Below are positions 1-13,400 of a DNA stretch of 64,000 nt, piece after piece. This stretch comes from Macrotrachela quadricornifera (taxonomy: Eukaryota; Rotifera; Eurotatoria; Philodinida; Philodinidae). The position numbers and the translations under genes were made by a program. Every line of letters starts with the position of its first letter. Position 1 is the first letter of the stretch. Below the pieces are notes generated by a model. That model saw only the letters and a program-made list of their open reading frames with translations, had not been told where the DNA came from and made no database searches. Location of the stretch: the NCBI GenBank assembly GCA_022393335.1, contig JAJEKB010000542.1, positions 235,189-299,188 on the forward strand, given 5' to 3'.

Positions 1-13
1 TTTTATTATTTAG

Positions 14-611
14 ATTCATGAATTAGAAAGTGAAAATGAATTAGAACAACATCGTCATCAAGAAACACTCAAAGAATTACGTAAAAATGATCGTCGTTTA
101 AAAGAACTTGTATTTCAAACAGAAGAAGATCGTAAAAATCAATTACGTATACAAGATCTTTCAGAAAAATTACAAGCTAAAATTAAAGTTTATAAACGTC
201 AAGTTGAAGAAGCTGGTAAAAAAAACAAATAAATAATTCATTTTTTATTCATAAAATCGTTTTTTAGAGGAAATTGCTGCACTTAATTTAGCGAAATTTC
301 GTAAAGTTCAAACAGAACTTGGTAAATTAATAAATTAAAATGAATTTTTAAAATAAATATTTTTTTTTCTATTTTTGTAGAAGAATCAGCTGAACGCGCT
401 GATGTAGCTGAAAATCAACTTGGTAAATTACGAGCTAAGAATCGATCATCTGTTAGTGTTAGTCGTTCATCAGAGGCAGTAAGTTTAATTTTTTTATTAA
501 ACTAAAATAATAAATAACCATTTTTTCTTTCTTTTCTAGCGTGAAATACGTGAAACAACAACAGTACGAGCCGCTTCAGCTATGCGTGCTGGTTCTGTTC
601 GTCAACGTTAA
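14..611 (+). CDS. Muscle myosin heavy chain, C-terminal rod (5' end outside window)
   Basis: Last four exons of a myosin II heavy chain: 14-215, 268-321, 381-478 and 540-611, with phases that join cleanly and a TAA stop at 609-611. The translation is a heptad-rich coiled coil containing the near-invariant rod segments [20 protein letters not shown] and [16 protein letters not shown], followed by a short Ser/Arg tailpiece ending in SVRQR. These segments are diagnostic of the C-terminal light meromyosin of striated or smooth muscle myosin, which packs into thick filaments. The motor head and most of the rod lie left of the window. Three introns of about 50-60 bp interrupt this short stretch. 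Paramyosin is the main alternative, but the segment before the tailpiece fits myosin heavy chain better. Confidence 0.9.
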
Positions 612-1056
612 AAATAGAAAAAATATATATATTACTAAATTTATGAATGTAAACGTGAACAGGCATTCTTATTTAGATGTATGTTAGATGTTCATATCAT
701 TTTCATTTGATTTTCTTTTTGTGCAGTTGTTCACATGATACCCTATTTTCTTCTATATGCATTGTATGAAAAGATTTAATTAAATATAAAAATTTAATAT
801 GGATATCATTTGTTTTTCATATTTATATATATTCAATGTAATATCAAAGAAAAATATATCAATCAATGTATAAATATTATTATGAGTATAGATTATTCAA
901 ATTTATCAATATGAATGATAATAGTAATAGTAAGAAAGTAAAGAGATAAAAGAAAAATTTTCTATAAACACAATTTCTTTTGACTGTTGCTCATGTGAAT
1001 GGATTTGGGATCGAATACCGCTCATATTTAAACTCTCCACCTTCATTTACTCGAGG

Positions 1057-1556
1057 AAGACCATTTTTTTCATAACTTGATTTTTATTGGTTACTGCTCA
1101 ACCAATGGAATTTCGAGTTCACCATATAACAGAAAACCTCGAAGTAAAATATCTGTAATCCGAAGATAGAACTCTGATTGTGGGTCAATGAAACCGTTGA
1201 CATTATCGGAACCGCTTTCTGCATAATTATGTTTGCCATTTAGGTGATTCAGCCTTCTTATTTGTTTATATATAATATACTATTTTGTAGTTCGTAAAAT
1301 TCTGTATCGAATGGTATGTAACAAATGGGATTTTATTCGACTTCGATAGAAAAGTTTCTAACGACAACGCGATATATCGGTCTTCCCATGGGAAAACCAT
1401 AGGGATAAATCAGGATTTTTGTAATAACTCAGGAAGAGCTCGGCCAATCATACTCATCTTCGAACTGACTCTGCTTCCGAAAATTATTGTGTAAACGGAC
1501 GGGCGGACACACCGACCGATTCTATACTGTATTACTTTTTCACTACACAAAAAGTA
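1057..1556 (+). repeat. Interspersed repeat, copy 1
   Basis: This roughly 500-bp segment matches, in reverse orientation, the segment at 29741-30912. The shared left part includes TTTTTATTGGTTACTGCT, the middle part shares CTCATCTTCGAACT, and the right end shares TGTAAACGGAC and ACCGATTCTATA followed by a hairpin rich in A and T. It has no coding capacity and its class is unknown. Copy 2 is about 670 bp longer, so copy 1 carries internal deletions or copy 2 an insertion. Confidence 0.7.
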
Positions 1557-4500
1557 GATAATACAATACAATGTCCGACTAGTTTCGTTGACATAGATAA
1601 TGAACTTGTTTAGCTGAAAAATACTGATTAAAATATTGTGTATGAAATTAAATCTATTGTTACAGACGAAAACTTTTAGTCAAAAGTATGCTCATTTATG
1701 CACAACAATGAAATATAGTTGATGAGCAATAAAAAACCAATGTGGCAAGAAATGTCATTGATCAATAAAAAAAATTATGTTCAAATATGAATCTTATTAT
1801 TTATATTTTGAAATATGAAACTCATAAAGTTTAAGATGTACAATCAAGAAAATTTGAAATTTTCCTAGGAAACATTAAAATTTAGAAACTTTTAATGATG
1901 AAATTTTATAACAAGGTCATAGTTATTAATGAAACAATACGATAAATGAAGAGAAATTATACTTATCAAAAAAACATACGGAAAAGAGTAAAGCAAAAGG
2001 ATTATAATATTCAGTATATCTTATTGTGAAAGAAAGAAGAGCTTATGAGACATCGAAAATTTGTAATGCTGCATTATCTACCAGTTTACATTGATAGAAC
2101 AGAAAAAAATATCAATTTTGGTATCCTTATCCAATGTAAAAGTAATAAAAACAGATGAAAAAAAAAATAATATTATGTTCTCTAATGAAATATACATAAA
2201 TATAAAATTAAATACAGACATGCAATAATGTATTTATGTTTTATCTTTAACGCCCTTTGTGACCAAGACAGATAGTTGTTGGAAATATTTTTAAACATCA
2301 ATTTTTGCATTACTAAACATGCGAAATAGAATGCAGAAATGGATTTACATAAAGGAATTATTTAATAGGAATACAAGAGAATAAATAAGCTCTGTGTATA
2401 TATTATATTTTATTTTCCATTAGAATCTAGAAACTTTTCGATATTATTCTTGTATAATCGTTATTATTATTATTATATATACTCTCTTACATATTTCTTC
2501 AAATTTCTCACTTTTTTTGTTCTTATTAACCTGCTGCAACACATATATGTTTACAGTTTTTAATAAATTATAATAAATGATGCGACTACCTTGAGAATAA
2601 GGATTAATTCTATTTACTCAGATTTGAATATCTTATGATACTATAGACATATTTTTCTCCTTAGTATGTTAGCCTTCATGCTACATTATTTAAGTAAAAT
2701 TACTTATGTCCTTCTTCTTGCGAAATCCACTGATTATTCTCATACGTATTAAGGAAAAAGAATGGGATATAAAAATATGTATTGCGTATTTCAGTAGAAA
2801 AGAAAGGATATATTTACTACTGTTTTCAAAAAAAAAACTTGCACACCTTGCTTTGAAGATATCTCTTTACATACACATTCAATGAAACTATTTTACGTTT
2901 CGGATAATAGGCCACAAAGAATATTATATTCAATTATAATCTAAATCTTTATTTATTCATCCGTGGTAGAAATAATAGTATACCATCACTCTTTCAAAAA
3001 ACAGTGCACAATTTATTATAGCATTAATGTAAATATTTTAAAATTATTTCATTAAAAACCGTTCAAGTTGTTTGATAATTTTTCTATTTTCTATTTTTGA
3101 CTTGATATTTCATACTTATTGAGGTATTTTCGGTATGTTTCAGATTTATGCTGGAAACTGATAAGCCTATTATTTTTACTAGGTATTGTCTGATTATTAT
3201 GAGTTATGTATAGTTTATAAGTCTTTTTTCTTTGATATTAAAGGTATATTATTAACAATTTCTTCTTCAATACTCAGCTAGATTTATTTATTTTAATCTA
3301 TCGATATTATGACGAGAGAGTTTCCATATAAATCATAGTTTTCTACTTCATAACACTAGCTTGTTTTATGGTTTTGCTTCAATAATAAAATATAAATAGG
3401 TAAGAGTTAATTTAAGAAGGACAGGATGACATATCTTCGTTTTTATATACTCAAAACGAAAACAATTGCACATCCAATAAATTATTTCTTTTTTCAACTG
3501 ATGAAGAATTACGACCAGAAAAATGAAGTCTGTAACTATTTCATAAAATACAAAAAACATAAGAAAAAAAAGAATCTTATTTTCATGAAAGTCTTTTTTT
3601 TTGCAAACAGCTGTATATTATAATTATGTTTTCATCATCGATATTATTTTCTAAATTTTTATAATAACTGCAAACATAAAGTTATCTGAAGAACTTTTCA
3701 AAATATTACTTTAAATTATATTTTAATACATAATTTTTTTTAATAAAACATAATATAAAAAAAATATTTTCATATCAAAATGTCGCATATTTTTTTGATT
3801 CAGTACTTTAGTAATATTATAGAGTAGACAAAGATAAAATGATCGCTTAGATAAAACCATTAATATTAGAAAAAAGACGCACACATTTTTATTTATTATT
3901 ATGCGGTTGTTAATGAGAATGCATAAGAATAGTATTTAAAAAAAGAGAAAATTATACTCACCTTGATATATGATTAGTCATATTGTTTATGTGATTTTAT
4001 TAGTATGCGTATATTTAGTATTGAATGATAAAAAAGGTATACGAAAGTAAGAAAATATTTGTATCTATCGAGAATAATTAAACTTCTATAAATTTTATTA
4101 TAATAATCTATCGAAAAACTTATTTATAGTTAATGTATTTCATTTTGCGACGTTATAAGATCAATAGTTCGTCATTATTCGGGTTAGTGTATTTTTAGCG
4201 CTAATTATAGGTAAATATAACCATTGGATATGACTAATATATTCATATTACTTTTTATTTTTATAGTGCACAGCATTAACACACATGCCTGCATATATAT
4301 CTATTTATAGTATATTTTTGCTTTCGTATGTTGTACAGTTATAAAAGTCTGACTTGCTCATATAAGCTTTTACGATGTTTTATCAATGTTATTCATGCAT
4401 GAATGAGATTATATATCGATTTAGGCAATAGTCGCTACTTAAGAAAGCAATCATTATATTTATTTATTCTGTCCAATCCTTATTTTTTTTTATTCTACTC

Positions 4501-4694
4501 ATTATATATATATATATGTATATATCATCAATACCTTGTGTGTTTACGATTTTTATCTTTCCAACGATCGTTTTTATTTCTACTAATGCGTATTAATATC
4601 TGTTATATAAATCGCAAGGCGAAATATTTGACTCTTTTTAGAGTACTTTGTAAGATATTGAAGACTTCATTTTGGACTCATTGAATACAAGGTT

Positions 4695-5440
4695 TTTTGC
4701 TCTATAAGACAGCCAATCTTGTTTTTCAAACAAGTTTTTCTTATCAGTGAAAAATTGAAAAGACTGGCAGATACTCAATTACGCACCTACGATTTTCTAT
4801 TATTTTTTTTTGGATATTTATCGATTTATATACTTCTTTATATATCAAGTTCCATGATAAATGTAAAGCATTTAGCATCAACAGATGGATGATGTTTTGT
4901 CCTACTTTTTGAAGGCTCCGGATGGTGTTGTTCAAACATAAAATGGTTGCAACTAATACTCGGAGAGATTTCGTTTTAAATGTGCTTTCAAAAATCGCGT
5001 TCTCAATAGCCACCTGTGATCTACGAACACTTTATTATTATACTATCAAAGGTAGAATTTAATCCTGAATAAAGTAATGTAACATATAAACTGAATACTA
5101 AAAACTTTTAGTTTGTCTATAATTAAAAGCAAACAATAACTTAGAGAGGTGTCAGAAAAGGGTCTTTTACATTTTTTTACACTTACTACTGAAAAAATTG
5201 TTCCTCCAAATTTTTTTTTTTAGAATTGTGAAACATTTCAAGATATAGAATTTCATGACTTATTTTGTAGAATATTTCGAATGTTAACAAAACTGTTATT
5301 TAAAAATATTTTCACTAATAATTATTCTAGTTTTTGACATTTGCGGTTGGTCAGTTGAGCATTTGCCAGTTTTTTCAATTTTTTACCGATATGAAAAACT
5401 TGTTTGAAAAACAAGACCGATCGTCTTGTAGAGTGAAAAT
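4695..5440. mobile_element. Non-autonomous DNA element with ~85-bp terminal inverted repeats
   Basis: The segment 4695-4780 is the imperfect reverse complement of 5354-5440. Both arms share AAAAACTTGTTTGAAAAACA and a TTGCCAGT/CTGCCAGT block. About 570 bp of unique sequence lies between them, including a weak 89-codon minus-strand ORF (4744-5013) that I cannot assign to a transposase. The structure is that of a non-autonomous DNA transposon or solo remnant. Exact tips and a target duplication could not be fixed. Confidence 0.6.
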
Positions 5441-5578
5441 TTCTCTATCAAATGGATCTAAAATGTAGTTTTTAATATCTTATGAAATGCTGTATAAAGA
5501 AGAAAATATTTTGTTTCGTTCTTTATACACTATCCATTAATAAGAATAAATGAAATATTAATGTATAGAGAAAGAAAC

Positions 5579-5730
5579 TGTCCGTATAAGGTTAACTTTT
5601 CCGCTCCAGTTAGAATTTTCAAAAATTTCTAGCTATGGCGCTTCACACAGAACCATGCTCTGATTACTTTTAACTAGAAAATTTAGAAAATTTCGACTGG
5701 GGTGAAAAAGTTAACCTTATACAGACAAGC
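5579..5730. mobile_element. Palindromic MITE-like element
   Basis: The two halves (5579-5632 and about 5675-5730) are imperfect reverse complements, both containing TATAAGGTTAACTTTT next to a CCAGT block, with a loop of about 40 bp. The whole 150 bp would fold into one long hairpin. This is the form of a miniature inverted-repeat transposable element. The flanks both carry AAAGAAA-like sequence in inverted orientation, so the true tips may lie a few bases further out. Confidence 0.65.
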
Positions 5731-7485
5731 CCTTTCTTTGTATTTTTTTCCTATTCTCTATATTACCTTTACAAATGGTTAAAATAGATTTATCAAATGT
5801 CTCTTTCGATTTATAACATCAGCTTTATCATGTTTTATATTCTTCAATTCATAAAAATTATGTTAACAATTTTTGTTTTATATATATCCTGCAATTATAT
5901 TTCTTCTTTATCTCTTGATAAAGAATACATGCCACATGTATCCTTTTCAATTGATATTTACATATAACATTATATAGAATTTTATCATAAGAAAAATCAT
6001 AAATTTGAAGACTTCAAAAACTTCATAAAACGTTATAAAACTTCTTTGAACTTGAACAGATTGTAAGTTTTATTTCGTCAGCGTGTGAAAATGCGATCTC
6101 CACCCTAATATATTGTATAGAGCTGAAAGCTGCAGCCCTTATTACGGATGACTCGTTTTTGAAAATAACTATTTTTATTACCATATTAGAAAACACCTCT
6201 ATAAATAAAAAAAACACCATTTTTTAGGGTTTTTTGAGTCATTGACCTCGTCATCCGTCTTTTTTGCTTAAAAAGAATATTAAAAAAAGAGGTCATGAGA
6301 GAGGTTAGCATTGAAAACAAGCTTTCAAACAAAAAGGATTACATAAAAAGAAAGAGAGTTTACCAAAAATCTTTGGAGATGAATTAAATTATTTTTTGAC
6401 CCTTATTTAGTGCATATCTCAGTCAAACCATACAGTATAGAACTGGAAATTTTACCATAACCTTCACATTACAACCCCTACATATTCTGAAAATTTAAAG
6501 TGATCTTCATGCAGTTGGTCCTATGGTCGATTTTTGAGGGAGAGAGGAAGTGTGATGGTGCGATGTGTCGTTGTCAAGACGGAGAACTTTATACGAAAAC
6601 GAAACAATATATATCCACTGCTTCCCATATCTTCTCTCATACCTACATCGCGTTCCTACACATCCTTTCCTACTCAAAATCAAAGGCGAACAATGAAAAA
6701 TATGAGAAAAGGAAAAAGAAATGTGCGAGGAGTGTGAATGAAAATACAATAAACATGAAGGAGACAAAGATATATCATGAGCAATCACCATGACGGTCGT
6801 CCTTGTATTATTACATCATATCTATTTTTTTTTCTTTGTGTCTTTTATTACTTTGTTCATTCTTTCTTCTTGAGTGATCATTTTCAAGTGTATTATATTT
6901 ATTAGAGTATTATTATTATTGTTCAAGAGTATTGTATTATTGTGAGAGTAAGACTTTTATTCTATTTAATGTGAATATTCTAGTTGTATAGCACATATAT
7001 ACATGTATCATTATGTTATATACATTTGCTTCTCTCTCATACACATCATTGAGAGAGGATTTCTCTTATTTTATTGATATTGATTTATCTGGCATTGAAT
7101 TTGCCGTACATTTTGGCATCTTAAGAGTAAAGACCTTAAGAAGATCTATCGTTTGTTTCTTATCATATATATTGGGCTAGTAATAATCAAACAGATATTT
7201 CACAAATAAATTTTATATATAAAAATATAGTTTATCTATGTTTTCGTTCTTTATTTTAATAAATTAGATTAAAATTGTTTGTAAACATTTAATTTAATAT
7301 GATTTCTATTTATGTTTCAAAGCTTTTTTTAGATGATTATATTTTGAATAATATTTATCAACAAAATTTATTTAAACAATTATAATTATTGAATATTAAA
7401 AATATCGAAATTTATTATTATTTTTAATATACAAAAAGAAAAGATTTTTGATTAAAATAAAATTTTTAAATCTTAAAAACAATAA

Positions 7486-10400
7486 ATGTCGTTTACATCA
7501 GTAAATGTACCAACATTATTGGCAAATGATGATAATATGAAAGATTTTCTTAGTTTTGTATACACACATGAATTACTTCTTAAACAATATGGTGCAATTA
7601 AAATAATACCACCTGTTATATTAAACGAAATTTATGAAAAGCCAGAAATTAAATTAATATTACCTTCAACTATTCAACAGATTAAAAAATCAAATTCAAA
7701 TGATTTTATTTATTCTATTGATACAGTACCTTATATTAATGAAAATATATCAAAAAAATCATTAAATGAAGATTTTTTTTGCTTATTATTATCAAATCAA
7801 TTTGATAAACAACAACAATTATCAAGTATGTCTATTATGCCTAATCATAGTCTATTTCCAAAACAGACTTATAATAATGATTTTAATATTCATCAATTAC
7901 CTCGTCAATCACTTCTTAAATTATGTAATAATACAATTCTTAATCAATTTGTTCCAACATTAACTCATACATATGGACCATGTACAATATTTCCATTAAG
8001 TTCTTCTCGTCAACGTCTTTTTTCTTTTAATTATCATCATGAAGGTGGTGATCATTATTGGTATATTATACCAGCTAGTGAACGAAAAATTCTTGAAGGT
8101 ATATTTCAACAATTAACACCTTCAATATGTTTTGAACATAGATCTATATTAATGAATCCTTTAATTTTTGATAAATATAATATTCGTTATTATCAAATTA
8201 CACAAAAACCTAATGAAATTGTTGTTCTATCAGCTGGTGCTTTATCTCAAAGTTTTACTAATAATGAAAGTTGGAGTGAAACAATTAATTTTGCATTACC
8301 TAGTTGGATTAATGATGGACATGCAAATGCTGGAATATTCTGTACGTGTAATACAGATAAAAATTCATTAGAAAATATAATTGATACAAATTTATTTGAT
8401 AAAATACTTATAGAAGAATATGTTGCTAGTAGTCTTAATATTTTTATTGATAATGAATCTTCATCTAATACAGGTTATTTTATAAAATAAATAAATATAT
8501 GATTTATTAATTGAATTATTTTTTCTTTTTTAGATGAAGAAAATATGGAAGTAAATGAAAATAAATTATCAAATTCAAAATCTGTTTCTTTTAATTATTG
8601 TGCATTTAAAATAGAAAACATCGATGATAATGGAAATCAAATACCATGCAAAATATCAAAGTAATGATTTATTATTATTATTTTTAATATATTCAACATG
8701 ATCAATCTCACTATATTTTAATAAGAAATTCAATAGAAAAAATATTTTCTTTTCCTATTTTCGAAGTAAAACAGTATTTGTGTACACTAAGCAAAAGAAG
8801 TCGGAATTCCATATTCTTCTATCTTGTTTCAATTGCACAGTATGCGAAAGAAAGAGAGTATTAAAGTTTTAGAAATTATATAGTTTGTCAAGAAAAGAGC
8901 TATTCATATGGTATTACCAATAAGAAATAGAAAACAATAAGTCAGTATAGAATGAAAAGGCTAATGTATGTATTTTTCGAAAGACAATATAAAATCATAT
9001 CCTGTCGAATATATTAAATTATAAAAATATGATTTAAATATTTATAATCTAATATAATATTATTTAATATTTATATTTTATATAGAGAAAACAATTTGAG
9101 AGTGGACTCAAACAATAATACATATGTTACACCATCAAATCAATGGCAAACATCAGTAAAATCAATCGATGATTTTTATGAAGAAAACATATCAAAAAGT
9201 ACCAATGAATCATGCTATTTATCTTCTCAAGAAATTTTGAATGTACTAACTAATACTCCAAATAAAGTTAGATCAATAGGAACTCAAATTGATGAACAAT
9301 TCGATGATCATAAATATAATATATCAGTATGTACATTGACTCGATTTTTTTTTAATTTAAGAATTTCAAATTATTTTCAAAAAAAAAATAAAAGATAGAA
9401 TTTTATTTTCTTTATTTAGAATCATCAATCATTTCCTGATAAAAGTACACAAATGAACTATACTCAAAGTATAAAATCTTTAGAAGACAAAATTACAAGC
9501 AAAATTGATTGTTCTTCTACAATTTTATTAATGTCTGGTATAAGAAATGATGTAACTAGAACTGAGATACGAAGATATTTTGCTAACTGTGCCTCAGTCA
9601 AACTGAAGCACAATTATTCACCACCATATAATAAGTAAGTTAATAATCCTCATATAGTTTCTACTTTTAATTAATATTTATAGTTATGCATTTATAAAAT
9701 TTCGCACACCTCGAGAAGCTGAATTTTATCGAAGACGACCTATTAATTATAATATTTTTGGATATAATTGTCATATTGAATATTCTAAGAAAAATTCTCA
9801 TTTATTAAATGAGCAGTATGATAATGCAATATGGAACGTTATAGTTAGACAAATACCTGAAAATGTCACTGAAGAATATTTACATCAATTATTTGTTCAT
9901 TGTGAATCTATGAAATTTACTCCAGCACGTGCTGTTTTTAATAAAAAATCAAGTATTAATCCAAATGCTAAAAATAAAGTATTATGGGGGTAAGTTTTAC
10001 TTATTATGAGTAGTAAGTGATAAAGAAAAGAAATTAACAAAGTAATACTCATACATTGGATTGAATAAAAAGTTGCTACTGCACATAGATATTTTCTCAA
10101 AATGTATTTATGAAGTGTATGAATAGATTCTTGTAAAACTTTCAACAGTAGTCAAACAGATGCTATAGATTATGGCGAGAGCGAGGCATGTCTCAAAGTA
10201 CGGTTCCATAAACTAACAGATATTGTGATTTGAACGTGTATCGTTTTTATACTATATCGAGTAATTATCATACATTATCAGAATTAGAATAATTGTTGAG
10301 ATATGAAAAGCATCTTCTTAGAAAAGACCTCTAGTAATAATATTTGACGAAATGTGTATGAGCTTCAACCACAATATGTCTGAGAAATAAATGACATATC

Positions 10401-13400
10401 ATAGTCTATCAAACTTCTATCATTAATGGTGTTTTCACCTAATTTTCGCATTTTCTTGATAATAGCTTCTCTGATTGACTTGAAATTTTGTTTTAAGTAA
10501 ATACTTGTCAACGTTTATCTTTAAGATCAAATAGAAGTTACGAGTTGAGAAGATGATACTAAGGTGTTTCCTCTCTTAAAAATCAAGAAGAGACCATACT
10601 AAGCTCAAACTCCGACTATGAAATCCTGATTCAAAATGAAATTCATAACTTTTCTCCCTTTTCTTTAAAGCAGACCTTTTAGGATAGAACACATTTCATG
10701 TGCATAAGTAAAACACCTCTAAGTTATTTAAATGTGTCAATGAAAGTGGAGTATTTACTTCTATTTTGATTGGAGAGAAGACGAGCTAATTATCAATTAT
10801 TATATTTAGGCACTCTATCGCATGTGCAACCTTATATATAAAGAACTTTCGATATTCATCGTATTCAGTAGAATAATTTTATCGAATAATAATGGCAATT
10901 CTTTTTGCATATTACTGTAAAAGTAAATTTTTAGGGAGTAGCTACACAGGATTCGTATGACTTTTCAAGACATATAAGGATCATCATTAAGTAACCTTTA
11001 AAAATTTAGAGAGGCCACTCCTATAGAATCCGTGAAAAATTTTACTATATATCCGTAGATATCTCTTGAGAAATTTTAAGAGCTACTCCCAGATAGCTTT
11101 TAGAAAATGAAATCGACCTATACGGAGTTCGTAGGCGTCCATATTTTGCCATTGTACATGGTTATATACTGAAATCGTTTATCTTCGAGATTGTCTGCGA
11201 AGCAATGCGTGCACGAAGAAAAACAAAGACAGTAACTCAGAGTTTTTCTTTCACGCATCACTCTATTTCCCCATATATGACGCAAAGATAAATGATCGAT
11301 TATACGTGATCATGTACATTATCGTTTTTCTCCATATACGGTCATTTACGATTGTGGTTATCTGACCTAAGAAATTATAGGCGATATCCCAAAGTTGTCC
11401 TTAAAATTTTGTAAGGATCACCCTTTAATATCCTCTGAAAACATATAAGACTATTTTCAGAACATAGTTCTTTCGTTCATTTGATCTGAATTTATGAAAT
11501 GCAGCTGCTTTATCCCTACTACGTATGTCATACTATATTTATTCAGTGTTATTAATTTATCACGATAACAATTTTTTACTTATTACTATTTATTACTAGT
11601 AATAAGTAATAAAAATTGTAAATAATGTAACAACCCTTCTTTTAATTCTACAATCCAAATTTTCAATAATTTTCATATCGTTTCACACTGTAAAATCGAT
11701 ATTACTATTTGAATGTGAAAATAATTTTTTTTTTACATGTAACGCCAATGAACATGCAACTTAACTTAAGTTGACAATAGGGGTGGTATTTTCCTGTTAA
11801 AGTTAAATAAATTTAACTTATTTCTTTTTCATCATCTAATAAATCATAAATTAAGTTACATTAAATGATTTTATCTCTTTGAGTCTTTATAACTTTTTGA
11901 GAACTACGTATCAGGGATACTCGTAGATCCTCAAGTACTATATTACGCGAGCACCCTTAGGTCCTCAACTACTATGTGTTGGCTTATCCGTAGGTCCTTA
12001 ACTACTATATATTGGGGTACCCTTAGGCCGTCATGTGCTATATTATGGGAATATCCGTAGGTCCTCAACTGTTATACTATAGGAATACCCTTGGGTTCTC
12101 AACATGCTATACTCTGGTAGTATCCTTGGGTCCTCAACTGCTATACTATAGGGATGCCCTTGGGTTCTCAACTGCTATACTCTGGTAGTACCCTTGGATC
12201 CTTAAGTTGTATACTATAGGGGTACCCTTGGGTTCTCAACTGGTATACTATAAAGGTACTCTTGGATCCTCAACTGCTATACTATAAGAGTGCCCTTGGT
12301 TTCTCATCTATTATACTATGAGAGTACCCTTAGATCCCCAACTTAGGGATAGCACCATGTGAGCTCGTGTTGTTCGAGCTGTACGAAAGTTTATTTTTAA
12401 AAGGATAATGATATAATATAATCATACACATACACGTATATATAACAACAGAAAGAAAGCCATCGAGGCATAACAAAAAAGATTAAAAGGAGAAGGAGAA
12501 GAGAGAAGATATCATAGATATATAGAAGATGATATATGTTCGAGGGGTGGATGATGATATGATATCATCGCTAACGCACCATATATTTACTTTGCTAGTA
12601 ACCAGGTACCTATCGTAAAACGCTGGTCGCTGCGTTCACTTTTCTATTAGTGAAAAAAGGGCTAATCAGATGGCAGCAAATTGTAATTCGCTTATTCCAT
12701 GAATAACCGTGGAAAACTCTATGAGAAGTTGTAGAGCACCCTTAATAACCTCAAATTGGCCCGGACAATCCTATGATGCATCCTTATCTTGATGGAGAAA
12801 AAACGCCTCGAAATCTGATTGGCCTATTTTTCCATAAATAGACAAGCGGACGCAGCGACCAGTAATTTACGATAGGTACTTATTTATTAGTAAGGTAAAT
12901 ACATGGCGCCGTCCCTACCTTGAGGACCTAAGGGTACTCTCATAGTATAGCAGCTGGTAACCCAAGAGGTACCTCCATAGTGTAGTAGTTGAGGACCCAA
13001 GGATACCCCCATAATACAGCATATGAGGGCCTAAGGGTACCTCAATACATAGTAGTTGAGGACCAAGACGTACTCCCACAATATAGCATGTGAGGGCCTA
13101 GGGGTACCCCATAACATAGAATATAAGGATCTTAGGGGATCTCAATATATAGTACTTGAAGACCTTTGGGTACTGTCTTAATATAGCACAAGTGGACCTA
13201 AGAGTAACTTCATAGTTTAGCATACGAGGGCCTAAGGGTACCTTAATATATAGTAGTTGAGAACCTAGGGGTACCCCCATAATATAGCGTATGGGGACCT
13301 AAGGGTATCCTCATAGTACGGCACATGAGGGCCTAAGCATATCTCAGATATATAGTAGTTTAGGACCTAAGCGTATGTCCCATATACAATACATGAGGAC

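Larger units (their letters stand above)
612..7485. other. Long intergenic region with scattered repeat elements
   Basis: No intact gene is visible over 6.9 kb. ORFs here are short, AT-rich and without recognisable domains. The region holds an interspersed repeat copy (about 1057-1556), an element with roughly 85-bp inverted ends (4695-5440) and a small palindromic element (5579-5730), described separately. About 6500-6800 is somewhat richer in GC and open in several frames, but nothing recognisable is encoded. The last few hundred bases before 7486 presumably hold the promoter of the next gene. Confidence 0.6.

Noticed and set aside
4403..4684. 93-codon plus-strand ORF
   Set aside because: AT-rich, Tyr/Leu/Phe-heavy, with no recognisable domain; expected by chance in this composition.
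6500..6793. Overlapping ORFs of 94-97 codons on both strands
   Set aside because: Composition is unlike neighbouring exons; no motifs, no splice-linked partner and no conserved-looking frame.
7766..8371. Secondary ORFs inside the first JmjC exon
   Set aside because: Out-of-frame shadows of the real coding exon.
8474..8490. Apparent stop (GYFIK then TAA) ending the JmjC ORF
   Set aside because: An intron donor (ACAG|GTTATT) precedes it, and the next exon continues in phase with consistent downstream phases to the RRMs.
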